DNA of 64,000 nucleotides, from positions 1,302,001 through 1,366,000 of the forward strand of contig OZ244984.1 of the NCBI GenBank assembly GCA_965223125.1. Reading direction: 5' to 3'. The notes beneath the pieces were generated by a model, which ran no database searches, was not told the origin of the DNA, and saw only the letters and a program-made list of their open reading frames with translations. The position numbers were made by a program, and so were the translations under genes. The DNA is from Pacificispira sp965223125 (GTDB taxonomy: Bacteria; Pseudomonadota; Alphaproteobacteria; UBA8366; Aestuariispiraceae). Shown piece after piece: positions 27,829 through 35,641 of the stretch. How positions within the stretch are numbered: the first letter of the stretch is position 1; each line of letters starts with the position of its first letter.

Positions 27829-28416
27829 ATGACACATTCGGGCGGTTCCACGGCATCTGCATGGCATGCGGCACGGGTGCTCCCGGTCGGTGCCGCTTGC
27901 GCCTGTCTGCTAATTCTCGGCGGATGCGTGAACAATCCCATGGGCGGCAACAACCGTGGCCCGACCGCCGGGGTGCAGGCCGTCTCGCCAACCAATCCGA
28001 ATGCCATGGCCCCGGTTGGGGAATTACCGCCGAACGTCCTGACGATCCCTGACCTGCCGGTGCCACCGGGATCCCAGGTGCTGCTGACCGATACCGTCAT
28101 CGTCGGTGACGATCTGGTCTGGACCGGGCAGGTGGTGATGATCGGCGATGCCAGCCAGCCAGTGCAACTGGTCGAATTCATGCGCAAGAACATGCCGGAA
28201 TATGGCTGGGTCGAAACCGCCATCGTGCGCTCCCGCCGCACCTCCATCACCTATGTGAAGGGGGAGCGTTTCGCCACGGTGCGGATCCTGCCCCTCGCCG
28301 ACGGGGTAGAGGTCGATGTCGTCGTCGCACCGGCGGGACGCACTGCGGAGCGCGCGACGGCGGGTCAGCAGGGGACTTCAACCGGCGTGATCACCCAGGG
28401 TGTCATCACCCAATAG
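27829..28416 (+). CDS. Lipoprotein of unrecognised family
   Basis: 195-residue protein that I cannot assign. A signal peptide ends in a lipobox (LILGGC, about residue 33), so it should be lipidated. A low-complexity Asn/Pro/Gly stretch follows, then a compact domain at about 75-170. Its features are PPGSQVLLTDTVIVGDDLVWTG, a helix with VEFMRKNMPEYGW, and VRILPLADGVEVDVVV, suggesting a small alpha/beta fold. The C-terminus ends in a tandem GVITQ repeat. Its 3' end overlaps the convergent pqiA-like gene by 11 bp. Confidence 0.8.
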   Translation: MTHSGGSTASAWHAARVLPVGAACACLLILGGCVNNPMGGNNRGPTAGVQAVSPTNPNAMAPVGELPPNVLTIPDLPVPPGSQVLLTDTVIVGDDLVWTGQVVMIGDASQPVQLVEFMRKNMPEYGWVETAIVRSRRTSITYVKGERFATVRILPLADGVEVDVVVAPAGRTAERATAGQQGTSTGVITQGVITQ

Positions 28417-28912
28417 GGGCTTCCTCTTTGAGAGTGGCGGCCCGTCGCAACCCAACCCCGGCGGCAAGAGCCAGCAGTGCCGATCCGGCAAAGAAATACA
28501 GCCCCGGTCCCGTCCTGACATCCGCCACCCAGCTCGATTTCAGCGTCACAACGATAATGGCCAGGATCAGGACATCCAGCATCGTCCATTTGCCGATGGC
28601 GTCCAGCAGGGCGATGCCGCGTCGGGCGGCAGTCCCCTCAACATCGGCAAAGCGCCACAAGGCATAACCGAACAGCAGCTTGCAGGGCGGTAGCACCAGC
28701 GTGAACATCAGCACCAGAAGGCCGATGACCGTCTCGCCCTCGCGCAACAGACCCGCGACGATCCCGATCAGGGAGACCTCATTCTCGAAAACGAACAATT
28801 CAGTGACGTGCAGAACGGGCAGGGTAACGCCCGCAGCCCAAAGGGCGAGAGCGACCAAAAACCCGATTCCAGTCATCCGGCAGATCCCGGTGGCGCGTTT
28901 GCAGACTGTCAC
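28406..28912 (-). CDS. Paraquat-inducible protein A-like membrane protein
   Basis: 168-residue protein with four predicted membrane segments and the PqiA-domain pattern (PVLHVTELFVFENEVSLIGIVAGLL, then LPPCKLLFGYALWR, and WTMLDVLILAIIVVTLK). PqiA-like proteins work with MCE proteins in envelope lipid transport, but no MCE gene is adjacent, so the role here is open. The start is decided by a GGAGG at 28920-28924, 7 nt before a GTG at 28912; the ATG inside the first helix region (28876) would remove conserved sequence. The N-terminal zinc-ribbon of full PqiA is absent. Confidence 0.8.
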   Translation of the reverse strand: MTVCKRATGICRMTGIGFLVALALWAAGVTLPVLHVTELFVFENEVSLIGIVAGLLREGETVIGLLVLMFTLVLPPCKLLFGYALWRFADVEGTAARRGIALLDAIGKWTMLDVLILAIIVVTLKSSWVADVRTGPGLYFFAGSALLALAAGVGLRRAATLKEEAPIG

Positions 28913-29050
28913 GACATATCCTCCGCCACGTCCATAGGCCGCGTCTATAGAACGGGGTATGCGCTGCGACAAGATGGGGTTTGTCCGGTTTTGCCGAACG
29001 CGCTAGAAGCCAATGCTCAATTTCTTGAACGGATAGAGGGCCTCCCCACC

Positions 29051-30298
29051 ATGACGACGCCGCAATCCCTCCCGGAAGAAATCGCCGAGTCGAAAATCCT
29101 GCTGCTTGAAGGGATATCGGAAAAGGCTGTGGCGCATTTCCGTGATCTTGGCTTTCGACGGGTGGAGCGGCTGACCACCGCGCTGGCCGGAGATGACCTG
29201 ATTGCCGCCCTGGCCGATGACGTGCGCATTCTGGGCATCCGGTCGCGCAGTCAGGTCGATGATGCGATCCTCGCACGGGCGGAGAAGCTGCGGGTTGTCG
29301 GCTGCTTTTCGGTCGGTACCAACCAGATCGACCTAGATGCGGCCCAGCGCCGGGGGATTCCGGTTTTTAACGCACCCTTTTCCAATACCCGCAGCGTTGC
29401 CGAACTGACGATTGCCGAATGTGTCATGTTGCTGCGCCGGACCTTTCCGCGCTCCGTTGCCGCCCATGCCGGGGGGTGGGACAAATCCGCGACAGCGAGC
29501 CTCGAATTGCGCGGCAAGGTGCTGGGCATCGTCGGCTATGGCAATATCGGTACGCAGCTTGCCGTGCTGGCCGAAGCGATGGGCATGCAGGTGATCTATT
29601 ACGATCACACCGACAAGCTGAGCCACGGCAATGCCGTTGCGATGCCGGATCTGGCCTCGCTGCTGGCCCGCGCCGATATCGTGACGCTGCACGTGCCGGA
29701 AACGCCGCAGACGAAAGACATGATCGGGGCCGCCGAATTCGCGAAGATGAAACCCGGCAGCTATTTCATCAACAATGCGCGGGGGACCGTCGTCGATCTG
29801 ACCGCTCTCGCGGAGGTTCTGAAAAGCAGCCATCTGGCGGGTGCCGCAGTCGATGTCTTCCCGCTGGAGCCTTCGTCCAATGCGGAGAAGTTCACCTCCC
29901 CCCTGCAGGGGCTGGAGAATGTGATCCTGACGCCCCATGTCGGCGGCTCCACCGTAGAGGCGCAAGAGCGGATTGGTGAGGAAGTGTCCCGCAAACTTTC
30001 CGAATACGCCAATAACGGCTCGACTGTCGGTGCGGTGAACTTCCCCCAGGTACAGCTTCCCGGACGCCGCAACGTCACCCGCTTCATTCAGGTCCAGCGC
30101 AATCTGCCCGGCGAATTGCGCCGCCTGAACGATGTCTTCGCCAGCCGCGACGTCAATATCGCCGCCCAGCACTACCAGACCGAAGGTGAAATCGGCTATG
30201 TCGTGCTGGATGCCGAGGGGACCGTGACCGACGCACTCGACATCGTTGCCGAAATCAAGACCCTCCCCGGTACACTGCGCGCCAGGGTTCTACGCTGA
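29051..30298 (+). CDS. serA: D-3-phosphoglycerate dehydrogenase
   Basis: Catalyses the first committed step of serine synthesis, oxidation of 3-phosphoglycerate with NAD. The 415-residue form has a substrate domain, an NAD-binding Rossmann domain with GKVLGIVGYGNIGTQ (about residues 155-170), and catalytic Arg, Glu and His in the segments FSVGTNQID, NNARGTVVD and TPHVGGST. A C-terminal ACT domain (LNDVFASRDVNIAAQHYQT) is expected to bind serine for feedback. The start at 29051 is the family-like one, though the ribosome binding site is weak. An IS630 element lies just downstream, where related genomes usually carry other biosynthetic genes. Confidence 0.95.
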   Translation: MTTPQSLPEEIAESKILLLEGISEKAVAHFRDLGFRRVERLTTALAGDDLIAALADDVRILGIRSRSQVDDAILARAEKLRVVGCFSVGTNQIDLDAAQRRGIPVFNAPFSNTRSVAELTIAECVMLLRRTFPRSVAAHAGGWDKSATASLELRGKVLGIVGYGNIGTQLAVLAEAMGMQVIYYDHTDKLSHGNAVAMPDLASLLARADIVTLHVPETPQTKDMIGAAEFAKMKPGSYFINNARGTVVDLTALAEVLKSSHLAGAAVDVFPLEPSSNAEKFTSPLQGLENVILTPHVGGSTVEAQERIGEEVSRKLSEYANNGSTVGAVNFPQVQLPGRRNVTRFIQVQRNLPGELRRLNDVFASRDVNIAAQHYQTEGEIGYVVLDAEGTVTDALDIVAEIKTLPGTLRARVLR

Positions 30299-30357
30299 GA
30301 AAGATGGTTCCTTGACGGTGTTGATAGTTGAAAACAGAGTGTACCAAGGTGTCGTCT

Positions 30358-30398
30358 CCCCGGAAGACGCGAAGCGGCTGTCCGGGGTCCAGAGCAAC
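30358..30398. repeat. Left half of a palindromic repeat pair split by the IS element
   Basis: CCCCGGA (30358-30364) pairs with TCCGGGG (30381-30387) as one hairpin and is followed immediately by GTCCAGAGCAAC (30387-30398). The last 12 bases are perfectly inverted at 31478-31489 on the other side of the IS. The layout is that of a REP/BIME-like intergenic element after serA. Confidence 0.7.
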
Positions 30399-30410
30399 CT
30401 GCAGAGAGTC

Positions 30411-31472
30411 TAGAGCGATTTGATCGTAATTTGACTCGCTACGGGGGATTCCCATGAGTTGCGAACTCTGATTCATTAGGTTCCGTGAAATCACGGAGGC
30501 GAAGATGGCGGCATCGTTGAGTGTTGACCTGCGTTGGCGGGTGGTACGGGCGATTAATGAAGAGGGTCTGTCGATCCGCGCGGCGGGCCGTCGGTTTTGT
30601 ATTGGCGAGAGCACGGCGGGCCGCTGGCACCGGCTGTGGCGCACAAGTGGCGACATTGTGCCGGGACGTAAGGGCAATCCAGGTGGCTCGCGCCTGGACG
30701 CCCATGCAAGCTTCCTTCTTGGATTGGTCGAAGCGGGGGGCAAGGACATCACGCTGGCAGAGATGGCTGAACGGCTTCGGACAGAACGTAGCGAGGCGGT
30801 TGATCCGTCCACGATCCATAATTGGTTGAAGAAACGCGGGATCACTTTTAAAAAAAGACAGGCCATGCTGCCGAACAGGCTCGCGAAGACGTCGCTGCGG
30901 CCCGCCAAGCCTGGTTCGACGGCCAGCACGATCTCGACCCCGAAAAACTGATCTTCATCGACGAGACCGGGGCGTCCACAAAGATGGCGCGCTTGCGTGG
31001 GCGGGCACGCAAAGGGGAACGCTGCCGGGCTTCGCTTCCGCACGGGCACTGGAAAACCACCACCTTTACCGGGGCGTTGCGCCTGTCGGGCATGACCGCG
31101 CCGATGGTCCTCGACGGGGCCATGAACGGGGCCGCCTTCCTTGCCTATATCGAACAGGTTCTCGTCCCCACACTGCGTCCCGGCGATATCGTCATCATGG
31201 ACAATCTACCCGCCCACAAACCGGTCGCCGTGCGCGAGGCCATCGAAGCGGTTGGGGCCAAACTACGCTTCTTGCCGCCCTACAGCCCCGACCTCAACCC
31301 CATCGAAATGGCCTTCTCCAAGCTCAAGGCGTTCCTGCGCAAAGCCGCAGCCCGCACCGTAGACAATCTCTGGAACGAAATAGCCAAAGCTATCGAAACC
31401 TACACGCCGCTCGAATGTGCAAACTTCTTCAGGGCCTGCGGATATGAGCCATATTAAACTCAAAATGCTCTA
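30411..31472 (+). mobile_element. IS630-family insertion sequence, complete, with TA target duplication
   Basis: The element spans 30413-31470 (1058 bp) flanked by TA on both sides, the standard IS630/Tc1 target duplication. The ends begin GAGC and form imperfect inverted repeats of about 23 bp: left starts GAGCGATTTGATCGTAATTTG, right (reverse complement) starts GAGCATTTTGAGTTTAATATG, with shared GAGC, TTTGA and TAAT blocks. Length, ends and the two-frame transposase all fit IS630. It looks intact and therefore possibly recent or still active. Confidence 0.88.
30505..31457 (+). CDS. IS630 transposase, expressed by -1 frameshift
   Basis: Two overlapping frames encode one DDE transposase. Frame A (30505 to a stop at 30951) carries the helix-turn-helix region (VVRAINEEGLSIRAAGRRFCI) and the linker ending WLKKRGITFKK. 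Frame B continues to 31457 and holds the catalytic triad: IFIDETG, VIMDNLPAH and the Glu of NPIEMAFSKLK. The join is at T4A7G (30846-30857). A -1 shift there restores KKTGHAAEQAREDVAAAR, the sequence expected for the family, giving about 317 residues. Programmed frameshifting or transcript slippage at A-runs is known in this family. An inactivating deletion is the alternative. Confidence 0.85.
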
Positions 31473-31477
31473 GACCT

Positions 31478-31506
31478 GTTGCTCTGGACTCCCGCCTGCG
31501 CGGGAG
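31478..31506. repeat. Right half of the split palindromic repeat pair
   Basis: GTTGCTCTGGAC (31478-31489) is the exact reverse complement of 30387-30398 across the IS. It runs directly into a second hairpin, CTCCCGC/GCGGGAG (31489-31495 and 31500-31506). GC palindromes of this kind ending in GTGACG are widespread between alphaproteobacterial genes. Confidence 0.7.
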
Positions 31507-31570
31507 TGACGGGTGGGCCGCTTTTCCCTTCCCCTTGAAGGAAAGGGATGCCGTAACAGAGCGCGAAAAA

Positions 31571-32239
31571 TCAATCGTCGGCGCGGTTTCGGGCGGCGAT
31601 GATCGACAGATAGATGGCGGGCAGTTCCAGCAGTTCGGATGGTCCATGCGGTGACATGGAATCAAAAAACAATGAATCGCCGGGATTGAGGGTATAGAGC
31701 CTGTCGCCATGCCGGTAGTTCACCCGGCCTGACAGCATGTGGATGAATTCCATTCCCTCGTGGCGGAACTCGTCATAGGGCTCCGATCCTTCATCCAGCT
31801 TGATCAGATAGGGCTCCATCTCCAGCGCGCCGCGCACGGAATGGCCGAGCAGGTGATAGGAATGGCCCGCCCTCGTCCCCCGTCGGTCGATGGCGATCCC
31901 CTCGCCTGCCGGAACATAGGAGACGTCGCGGCTCTGCTCCGTCGCGCTGAAGAAGGAGGACAGCGGCACCGCCAGGGCATCCGCGACACTGGCAAGCGTG
32001 GCGAGTGACGGGCTGGTCTGGCCGGTCTCGATCTTCGAGAGCATGCCCTGGGACAACCCGGCCGCATCGGCAAGCATCGCCATGGTCATGTCCTGGCGCT
32101 TGCGCTGACGCCGGATCTCCGCCCCAATCGCCGCCTCCAGCTTGGGCGGGGAATGAGTGTCCGGCGCGTTCTCCTGACTCTCGTCTGTCTGATCCGTGGT
32201 CATGACCGAATGTTTAGCGCATTCCGTCGGTGCTGTCAT
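31571..32239 (-). CDS. XRE-family transcriptional regulator with cupin domain
   Basis: About 210-222 residues. An N-terminal helix-turn-helix (IGAEIRRQRKRQDMTMAMLADAAGLSQGMLSKIETG, about residues 38-72) is followed by a cupin-2 domain (EFIHMLSGRVNYRHGDRLYTLNPGDSLFFDSMSPHG). This two-domain layout is that of PuuR/SutR-like regulators that sense small ligands of polyamine, amino acid or sugar metabolism. The start is unsure: ATG at 32239 or 32203, neither with a strong ribosome binding site. Its neighbour on the same strand is the AKR-pfkB-mgsA operon, a possible target. Confidence 0.88.
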   Translation of the reverse strand: MTAPTECAKHSVMTTDQTDESQENAPDTHSPPKLEAAIGAEIRRQRKRQDMTMAMLADAAGLSQGMLSKIETGQTSPSLATLASVADALAVPLSSFFSATEQSRDVSYVPAGEGIAIDRRGTRAGHSYHLLGHSVRGALEMEPYLIKLDEGSEPYDEFRHEGMEFIHMLSGRVNYRHGDRLYTLNPGDSLFFDSMSPHGPSELLELPAIYLSIIAARNRADD

Positions 32240-32260
32240 ATCCGCAACGCAGATTGCCGG

Positions 32261-33226
32261 TCACGACCAGGGCAGGTCGGCGCGTTCGGACCAGTAGCGG
32301 ATGGGAGTCAGTGCAGGAACAAGGGCCGCCCAGTCCCGGTCCCGGTCAATGGTCAGGGCATGCAGATTGTCGGAAAGCTGGGCGACGGTCGCCGCGCCGC
32401 TCAACACCACATCGACCCAGGGATTAGCCAGGATCGCGGCGAGCGCCAGGGCATCCGGCGTCGTGTCTTCAGCAAATGCGGCCTTCGTGAGTGCCGGCAG
32501 ATTGGGGTTCCTGGCAGTCAATCGACCGTTTGCCACCCCTTCCTTGATCAGGATGCCAAGTCCCGCAGAATGGGCGCGGGCCAATGCCGGTCCGGCGGAT
32601 GTTTCCAGCAGGTTCCAGGTCGCCTGCACCGTATCGAACATCGGGATGCCATCAATCCTGATTTCCAGCACCCGATCAATCACCTCCGCCTGACGCGGGC
32701 CGCTGACGCTGACGCCGATGGCGGTCCCTGTCGACTTGATCCGCTCCATTTCCGACAACACCGCGCCATTCTCCAGAATGCCTGATTCCAATGTTGCGGA
32801 ATGCACCTGATAGAGATCGATCCGATCAGCACCGAGGATCGAGCAGCTTTCCCCCCATTGACGTTTCAAGCGCGCGACGCTGTGCTCCTTCTGCTCATGT
32901 TCCTCAGCGGCGATGCGCCAGTCGGCGGTGTATTGATAGCCCCATTTAGACCCGATCACAGCCGTCTCTGGCTGTCGATCCATCAACCACCCGGCGAGGA
33001 AATCCTCGGAAAGGCCATAGGAGCGCGCGGCGTCGAAATAGGTTATCCCTCCCTCCAGCGCCGCATCCAGAACTTCCCGGCATCGCGCGCGCATCGCCGT
33101 TTCGGAACGGTCGGGAAAATCGGTCTCCCGACCCAGATTGATATAGCCGGGTCGACCGAGGGCGGCGAGGCCAAGCCCGATGCGGGAGACGGTGCGCCCG
33201 CTGCGTCCCATTATCCGGTACTCCAT
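32261..33226 (-). CDS. Aldo/keto reductase (L-fucose/aldose dehydrogenase-like)
   Basis: 321-residue NAD(P)-dependent oxidoreductase of the AKR superfamily. The catalytic tetrad is visible: Asp and Tyr in FDAARSYGLSED, Lys in IGSKWGY and His in LYQVHS. The N-terminus MGRSGRTVSRIGLGLAALG and the early DAARSYG segment resemble aldose (L-fucose or D-threo-aldose) 1-dehydrogenases. The start is set by an ATGA overlap with the pfkB stop. As last gene of the mgsA-pfkB-AKR operon it may reduce methylglyoxal or oxidise a sugar. Confidence 0.88.
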   Translation of the reverse strand: MEYRIMGRSGRTVSRIGLGLAALGRPGYINLGRETDFPDRSETAMRARCREVLDAALEGGITYFDAARSYGLSEDFLAGWLMDRQPETAVIGSKWGYQYTADWRIAAEEHEQKEHSVARLKRQWGESCSILGADRIDLYQVHSATLESGILENGAVLSEMERIKSTGTAIGVSVSGPRQAEVIDRVLEIRIDGIPMFDTVQATWNLLETSAGPALARAHSAGLGILIKEGVANGRLTARNPNLPALTKAAFAEDTTPDALALAAILANPWVDVVLSGAATVAQLSDNLHALTIDRDRDWAALVPALTPIRYWSERADLPWS

Positions 33227-34272
33227 CACGCCGCGCCCTCCTGCCGCAATAGGGCGAGGGGAAGCAGCCCGGTCTGGGCATCGACATGGCCGACCACAGC
33301 GGCGGCATTGCGCGCTGCCAGCAGGGCCGCACGTTCCATGCCGTCGCCTCGTACCAGACCCGCCGCCAGGGTCGAGGCAAAGGCATCACCCGCACCGACC
33401 GTGCCGATGACCTCCGTCTGGATGGCGGGCTGGTGATGCAACCGTTGCCCATCGCAGATCATCGCCCCTTCCGCGCCCTGCGTAACGGCGATCCAGGTTG
33501 GCCCCAGACTGTGCAGGCGGCGGGTATAATCCGGCAGGCTCAGGCGAAAGCCTTCAATTTCCAGCATCCGAGCTTCGCCATCGCCGGTTCGCGATGCTGA
33601 TTGGCGCTCCCATCCAGTACGGTCCACCAGCGCGGGGATCAGCGCGCGCGCCTCCTCGTAATTGCAGGTGAACAGGTCGACATGGCGCAGACTGTCAAAG
33701 AATGGGCCAGTCTTGCGCGAAAGCTGGCGGATTCCCGGATTGACCGCAACGAAGGCCCCCGCCCGCTTGGCCCGTTCGACGATATCGGGAAAACGATCCG
33801 CTGAATTGTTGCTGAGATTGGTGACATAGACCAGATCCGCCCCGGCAAAGGCCTCGTCGGGAATATCCGCATCCTCCAGAAACCCGTTCGCACCGCGATG
33901 GGTGAAGATCGCCGCATTGCGGTCGTGGGAGGCGATCATCACCGAAACCGCCGTCGCCTCGCCCGCACAGACCCGGACGAGATCGGTTGCGATCCCCTCT
34001 TCCTTCAGGCGCGCGATCACCTTTTCCGCATTGTGATCGTTTCCAACCTTGACCAGGGCTGAGACCTGGAAACCCTGACGCGCCAGAGAGACGGCGGCAT
34101 TCACCGCCCCGCCGCCGGTCTGAGTGATGACGGAGGAGGCATCAACCTTCCGTCCCGGCTCCAGCAGCAGGAAGGAGGAGGTGCTGTTATGCAGCGTCAT
34201 GCGTTCGATGTCGTCGCTGGCGACGGTCGCGATGATGTCCACTGTGGCGGAACCAACCGTGATCACCTTCAT
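33226..34272 (-). CDS. PfkB-family carbohydrate kinase
   Basis: 348-residue ribokinase-fold sugar kinase. The N-terminal PfkB pattern (TGGGAVNAAVSLARQGFQVSALVKVGND) and the C-terminal anion-hole/catalytic motif GTVGAGDAFASTLAAG are intact. The substrate (ribose, fructose, 2-keto-3-deoxygluconate, adenosine or another) cannot be decided; the N-terminal DIIATVASDDIERMTLHN region is not one I recognise. It overlaps mgsA and the AKR gene by 4 bp each, so the three are translated together. Confidence 0.9.
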   Translation of the reverse strand: MKVITVGSATVDIIATVASDDIERMTLHNSTSSFLLLEPGRKVDASSVITQTGGGAVNAAVSLARQGFQVSALVKVGNDHNAEKVIARLKEEGIATDLVRVCAGEATAVSVMIASHDRNAAIFTHRGANGFLEDADIPDEAFAGADLVYVTNLSNNSADRFPDIVERAKRAGAFVAVNPGIRQLSRKTGPFFDSLRHVDLFTCNYEEARALIPALVDRTGWERQSASRTGDGEARMLEIEGFRLSLPDYTRRLHSLGPTWIAVTQGAEGAMICDGQRLHHQPAIQTEVIGTVGAGDAFASTLAAGLVRGDGMERAALLAARNAAAVVGHVDAQTGLLPLALLRQEGAA

Positions 34273-34688
34273 GGCGAAGCCTTCCGCAGCGGCGGGCGGG
34301 TATGGGCAAGGGAGAGCAGGGGGCTTTCGATGATGAAATCCGCCGTCATCCGATTGCAGGCCAGCACGGTATTGTACAGCACGGCAAGTCGGGTCAGGGC
34401 CTTCACATCGACATCATGCGGCATGGCCGACAGCGCGTCGGTGAAGAAGATCAGGATATCCAGCCGGCCTTCGGCAATTCGGGCACCCAGTTGCGAATCG
34501 CCGCCCAGCGGCCCGCTTTTCAGGCATTCGACGGCAAGACCCGTCGCTTCCCGGATCGCCGCACCCGTCGTTCCGGTGGCGACCAGTTCATGCGGCAGCA
34601 GCAGGACGCGCCTCTCCCCGACCCAAGCGACCAGATCCGCCTTGCAGGCATCATGCGCCACCAGCCCGATCCGTTTCACCGCCTGCAT
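34269..34688 (-). CDS. mgsA: Methylglyoxal synthase
   Basis: Converts dihydroxyacetone phosphate to methylglyoxal and phosphate, a bypass of lower glycolysis. The protein has 139 residues. Phosphate-binding and catalytic segments are visible: VAHDACKADL, TGTTG, and GPLGGDSQLGA with the catalytic Asp, followed by FFTDAL and the closing His/Asp region. The ATG at 34688 follows AAGGA and gives the family N-terminus; the longer frame to 34817 includes the neighbouring gap. It leads an operon with pfkB and an aldo/keto reductase. Confidence 0.93.
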   Translation of the reverse strand: MQAVKRIGLVAHDACKADLVAWVGERRVLLLPHELVATGTTGAAIREATGLAVECLKSGPLGGDSQLGARIAEGRLDILIFFTDALSAMPHDVDVKALTRLAVLYNTVLACNRMTADFIIESPLLSLAHTRPPLRKASP

Positions 34689-34822
34689 GTCCACCCCATC
34701 CTTTCCGTCCCCTTGGTATATACCTGCCGGACACAGATATTTCGAGGGGGTCTTTCCGGGAATGAAAAAGGGACGCGACGGGGAACCCTGATGACGACTG
34801 ATGATACCCCATCCCAATCAAC

Positions 34823-35299
34823 TCACGCAGCGCTGGCGATCCTCTTCGTGCCAAGGATGGCTGCGACGGCCTCGGCGGCTTCCCGGCCCTTGCGTTCAAA
34901 ATGGTCGGCGAAGAAAGTCTGGTGGTCGGCATGATCGTGGAAATGATGCGGCGTTAGCACGACGGAGAAGATCGGTACGCCTTCATCCAGTTGCACCCGC
35001 ATCAATCCATCGATGACCGCCCTGGCGACGAAATCATGGCGATAGATGCCGCCATCCACCACCAATGCGCAGGCGACAATCGCATCGACGGCACCGGCCC
35101 GCGCCAGACGCTGACACAAGAGCGGGATTTCGAAGGCACCGGGTACATCATGGGTTTCAATACGGGCATCCTCCAGGCCGACTGCCGACAGATGCGCGCG
35201 AAATCCCTGGGGCGCGCGGTCGACGATATCGGCATGCCACCGGGCGCGGATCACGGCCAGGCGAATGGGATTGTTGGCGGTTGGGGTCGGGCGTGTCAT
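34823..35299 (-). CDS. ribH: 6,7-dimethyl-8-ribityllumazine synthase
   Basis: 158-residue lumazine synthase that condenses 5-amino-6-ribitylaminouracil with 3,4-dihydroxy-2-butanone 4-phosphate, the step before riboflavin. Family landmarks are ARWHADIVDRA, VPGAFEIPLLCQRLA, ALVVDGGIYRHDFVA and LTPHHFHDH. The replacement of the usual EERALER-like tail and the D/G in VVDGG suggest the RibH2 (decameric) type seen in some Alphaproteobacteria. It stands alone, without ribD, ribE or ribBA nearby, under an FMN riboswitch. AGGAAAACC lies before the ATG at 35299. Confidence 0.93.
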   Translation of the reverse strand: MTRPTPTANNPIRLAVIRARWHADIVDRAPQGFRAHLSAVGLEDARIETHDVPGAFEIPLLCQRLARAGAVDAIVACALVVDGGIYRHDFVARAVIDGLMRVQLDEGVPIFSVVLTPHHFHDHADHQTFFADHFERKGREAAEAVAAILGTKRIASAA

Positions 35300-35403
35300 G
35301 CGGTTTTCCTCTCCGTCTTGAAACTGTCGGGTCGGGGCGCCGCATACGACACGCAGTAATGGCCAATGCGTATCCGCACGGGCGCATCCTTGAGCATCGC
35401 ATC

Positions 35404-35600
35404 CGCTCTCTACCATCCGGACTGTGACCGTCGGCTCCGGAATCACACCGGATCTGCTGACCTTCCCACCAGAAATTGGCCTGCCGAAATCCGACCTGCC
35501 GGATATCGGATGGGAAGCGCTCGCGGGCTTGTCGGATCATCCTGCTTTGCAGGCCTCTCCGCATCACCGCCGGTGGGGAGTTCCACCCCGCCCCGAGAAC
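35404..35600 (-). promoter_or_regulatory. FMN riboswitch (RFN element) controlling ribH
   Basis: Read on the minus strand the RNA carries the RFN consensus in order: TTCTCGGGGCGGGGTG, CCCCACCGGCGGTGAT, AGCCCGCGAGCG, GGTCAGCAGATCCGGTG, CCGGAGCCGACGGT and CAGTCCGGATGGTAGAGAGC. The closing P1 stem (TTCTC with GAGAG) is present. It ends about 105 nt before the ribH ATG. No intrinsic terminator is visible in 35300-35403, so FMN probably acts on translation initiation. It starts only about 14 nt past the stop of the desaturase gene. Confidence 0.96.
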
Positions 35601-35613
35601 GTATGGAAGGGAG

Positions 35614-35641
35614 ATTAACCCAAAGCCCGGCGGCTTCGCAA
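35614..35641 (-). promoter_or_regulatory. Candidate promoter for the FMN riboswitch-ribH transcript
   Basis: On the minus strand TTGCGA (35641-35636) and GTTAAT (35619-35614) are 16 bp apart, each matching 4 of 6 consensus bases. Transcription would begin a few bases before the riboswitch. The -10 includes the TAA stop of the desaturase gene. If it is not used, ribH must be read through from the MFS-desaturase operon. Confidence 0.35.

Noticed and set aside
30984..31457. Second transposase frame as a separate protein
   Set aside because: The DDE half lacks its own ribosome binding site, and the conserved sequence continues upstream in frame to the T4A7G run, so it is the second half of one transposase.
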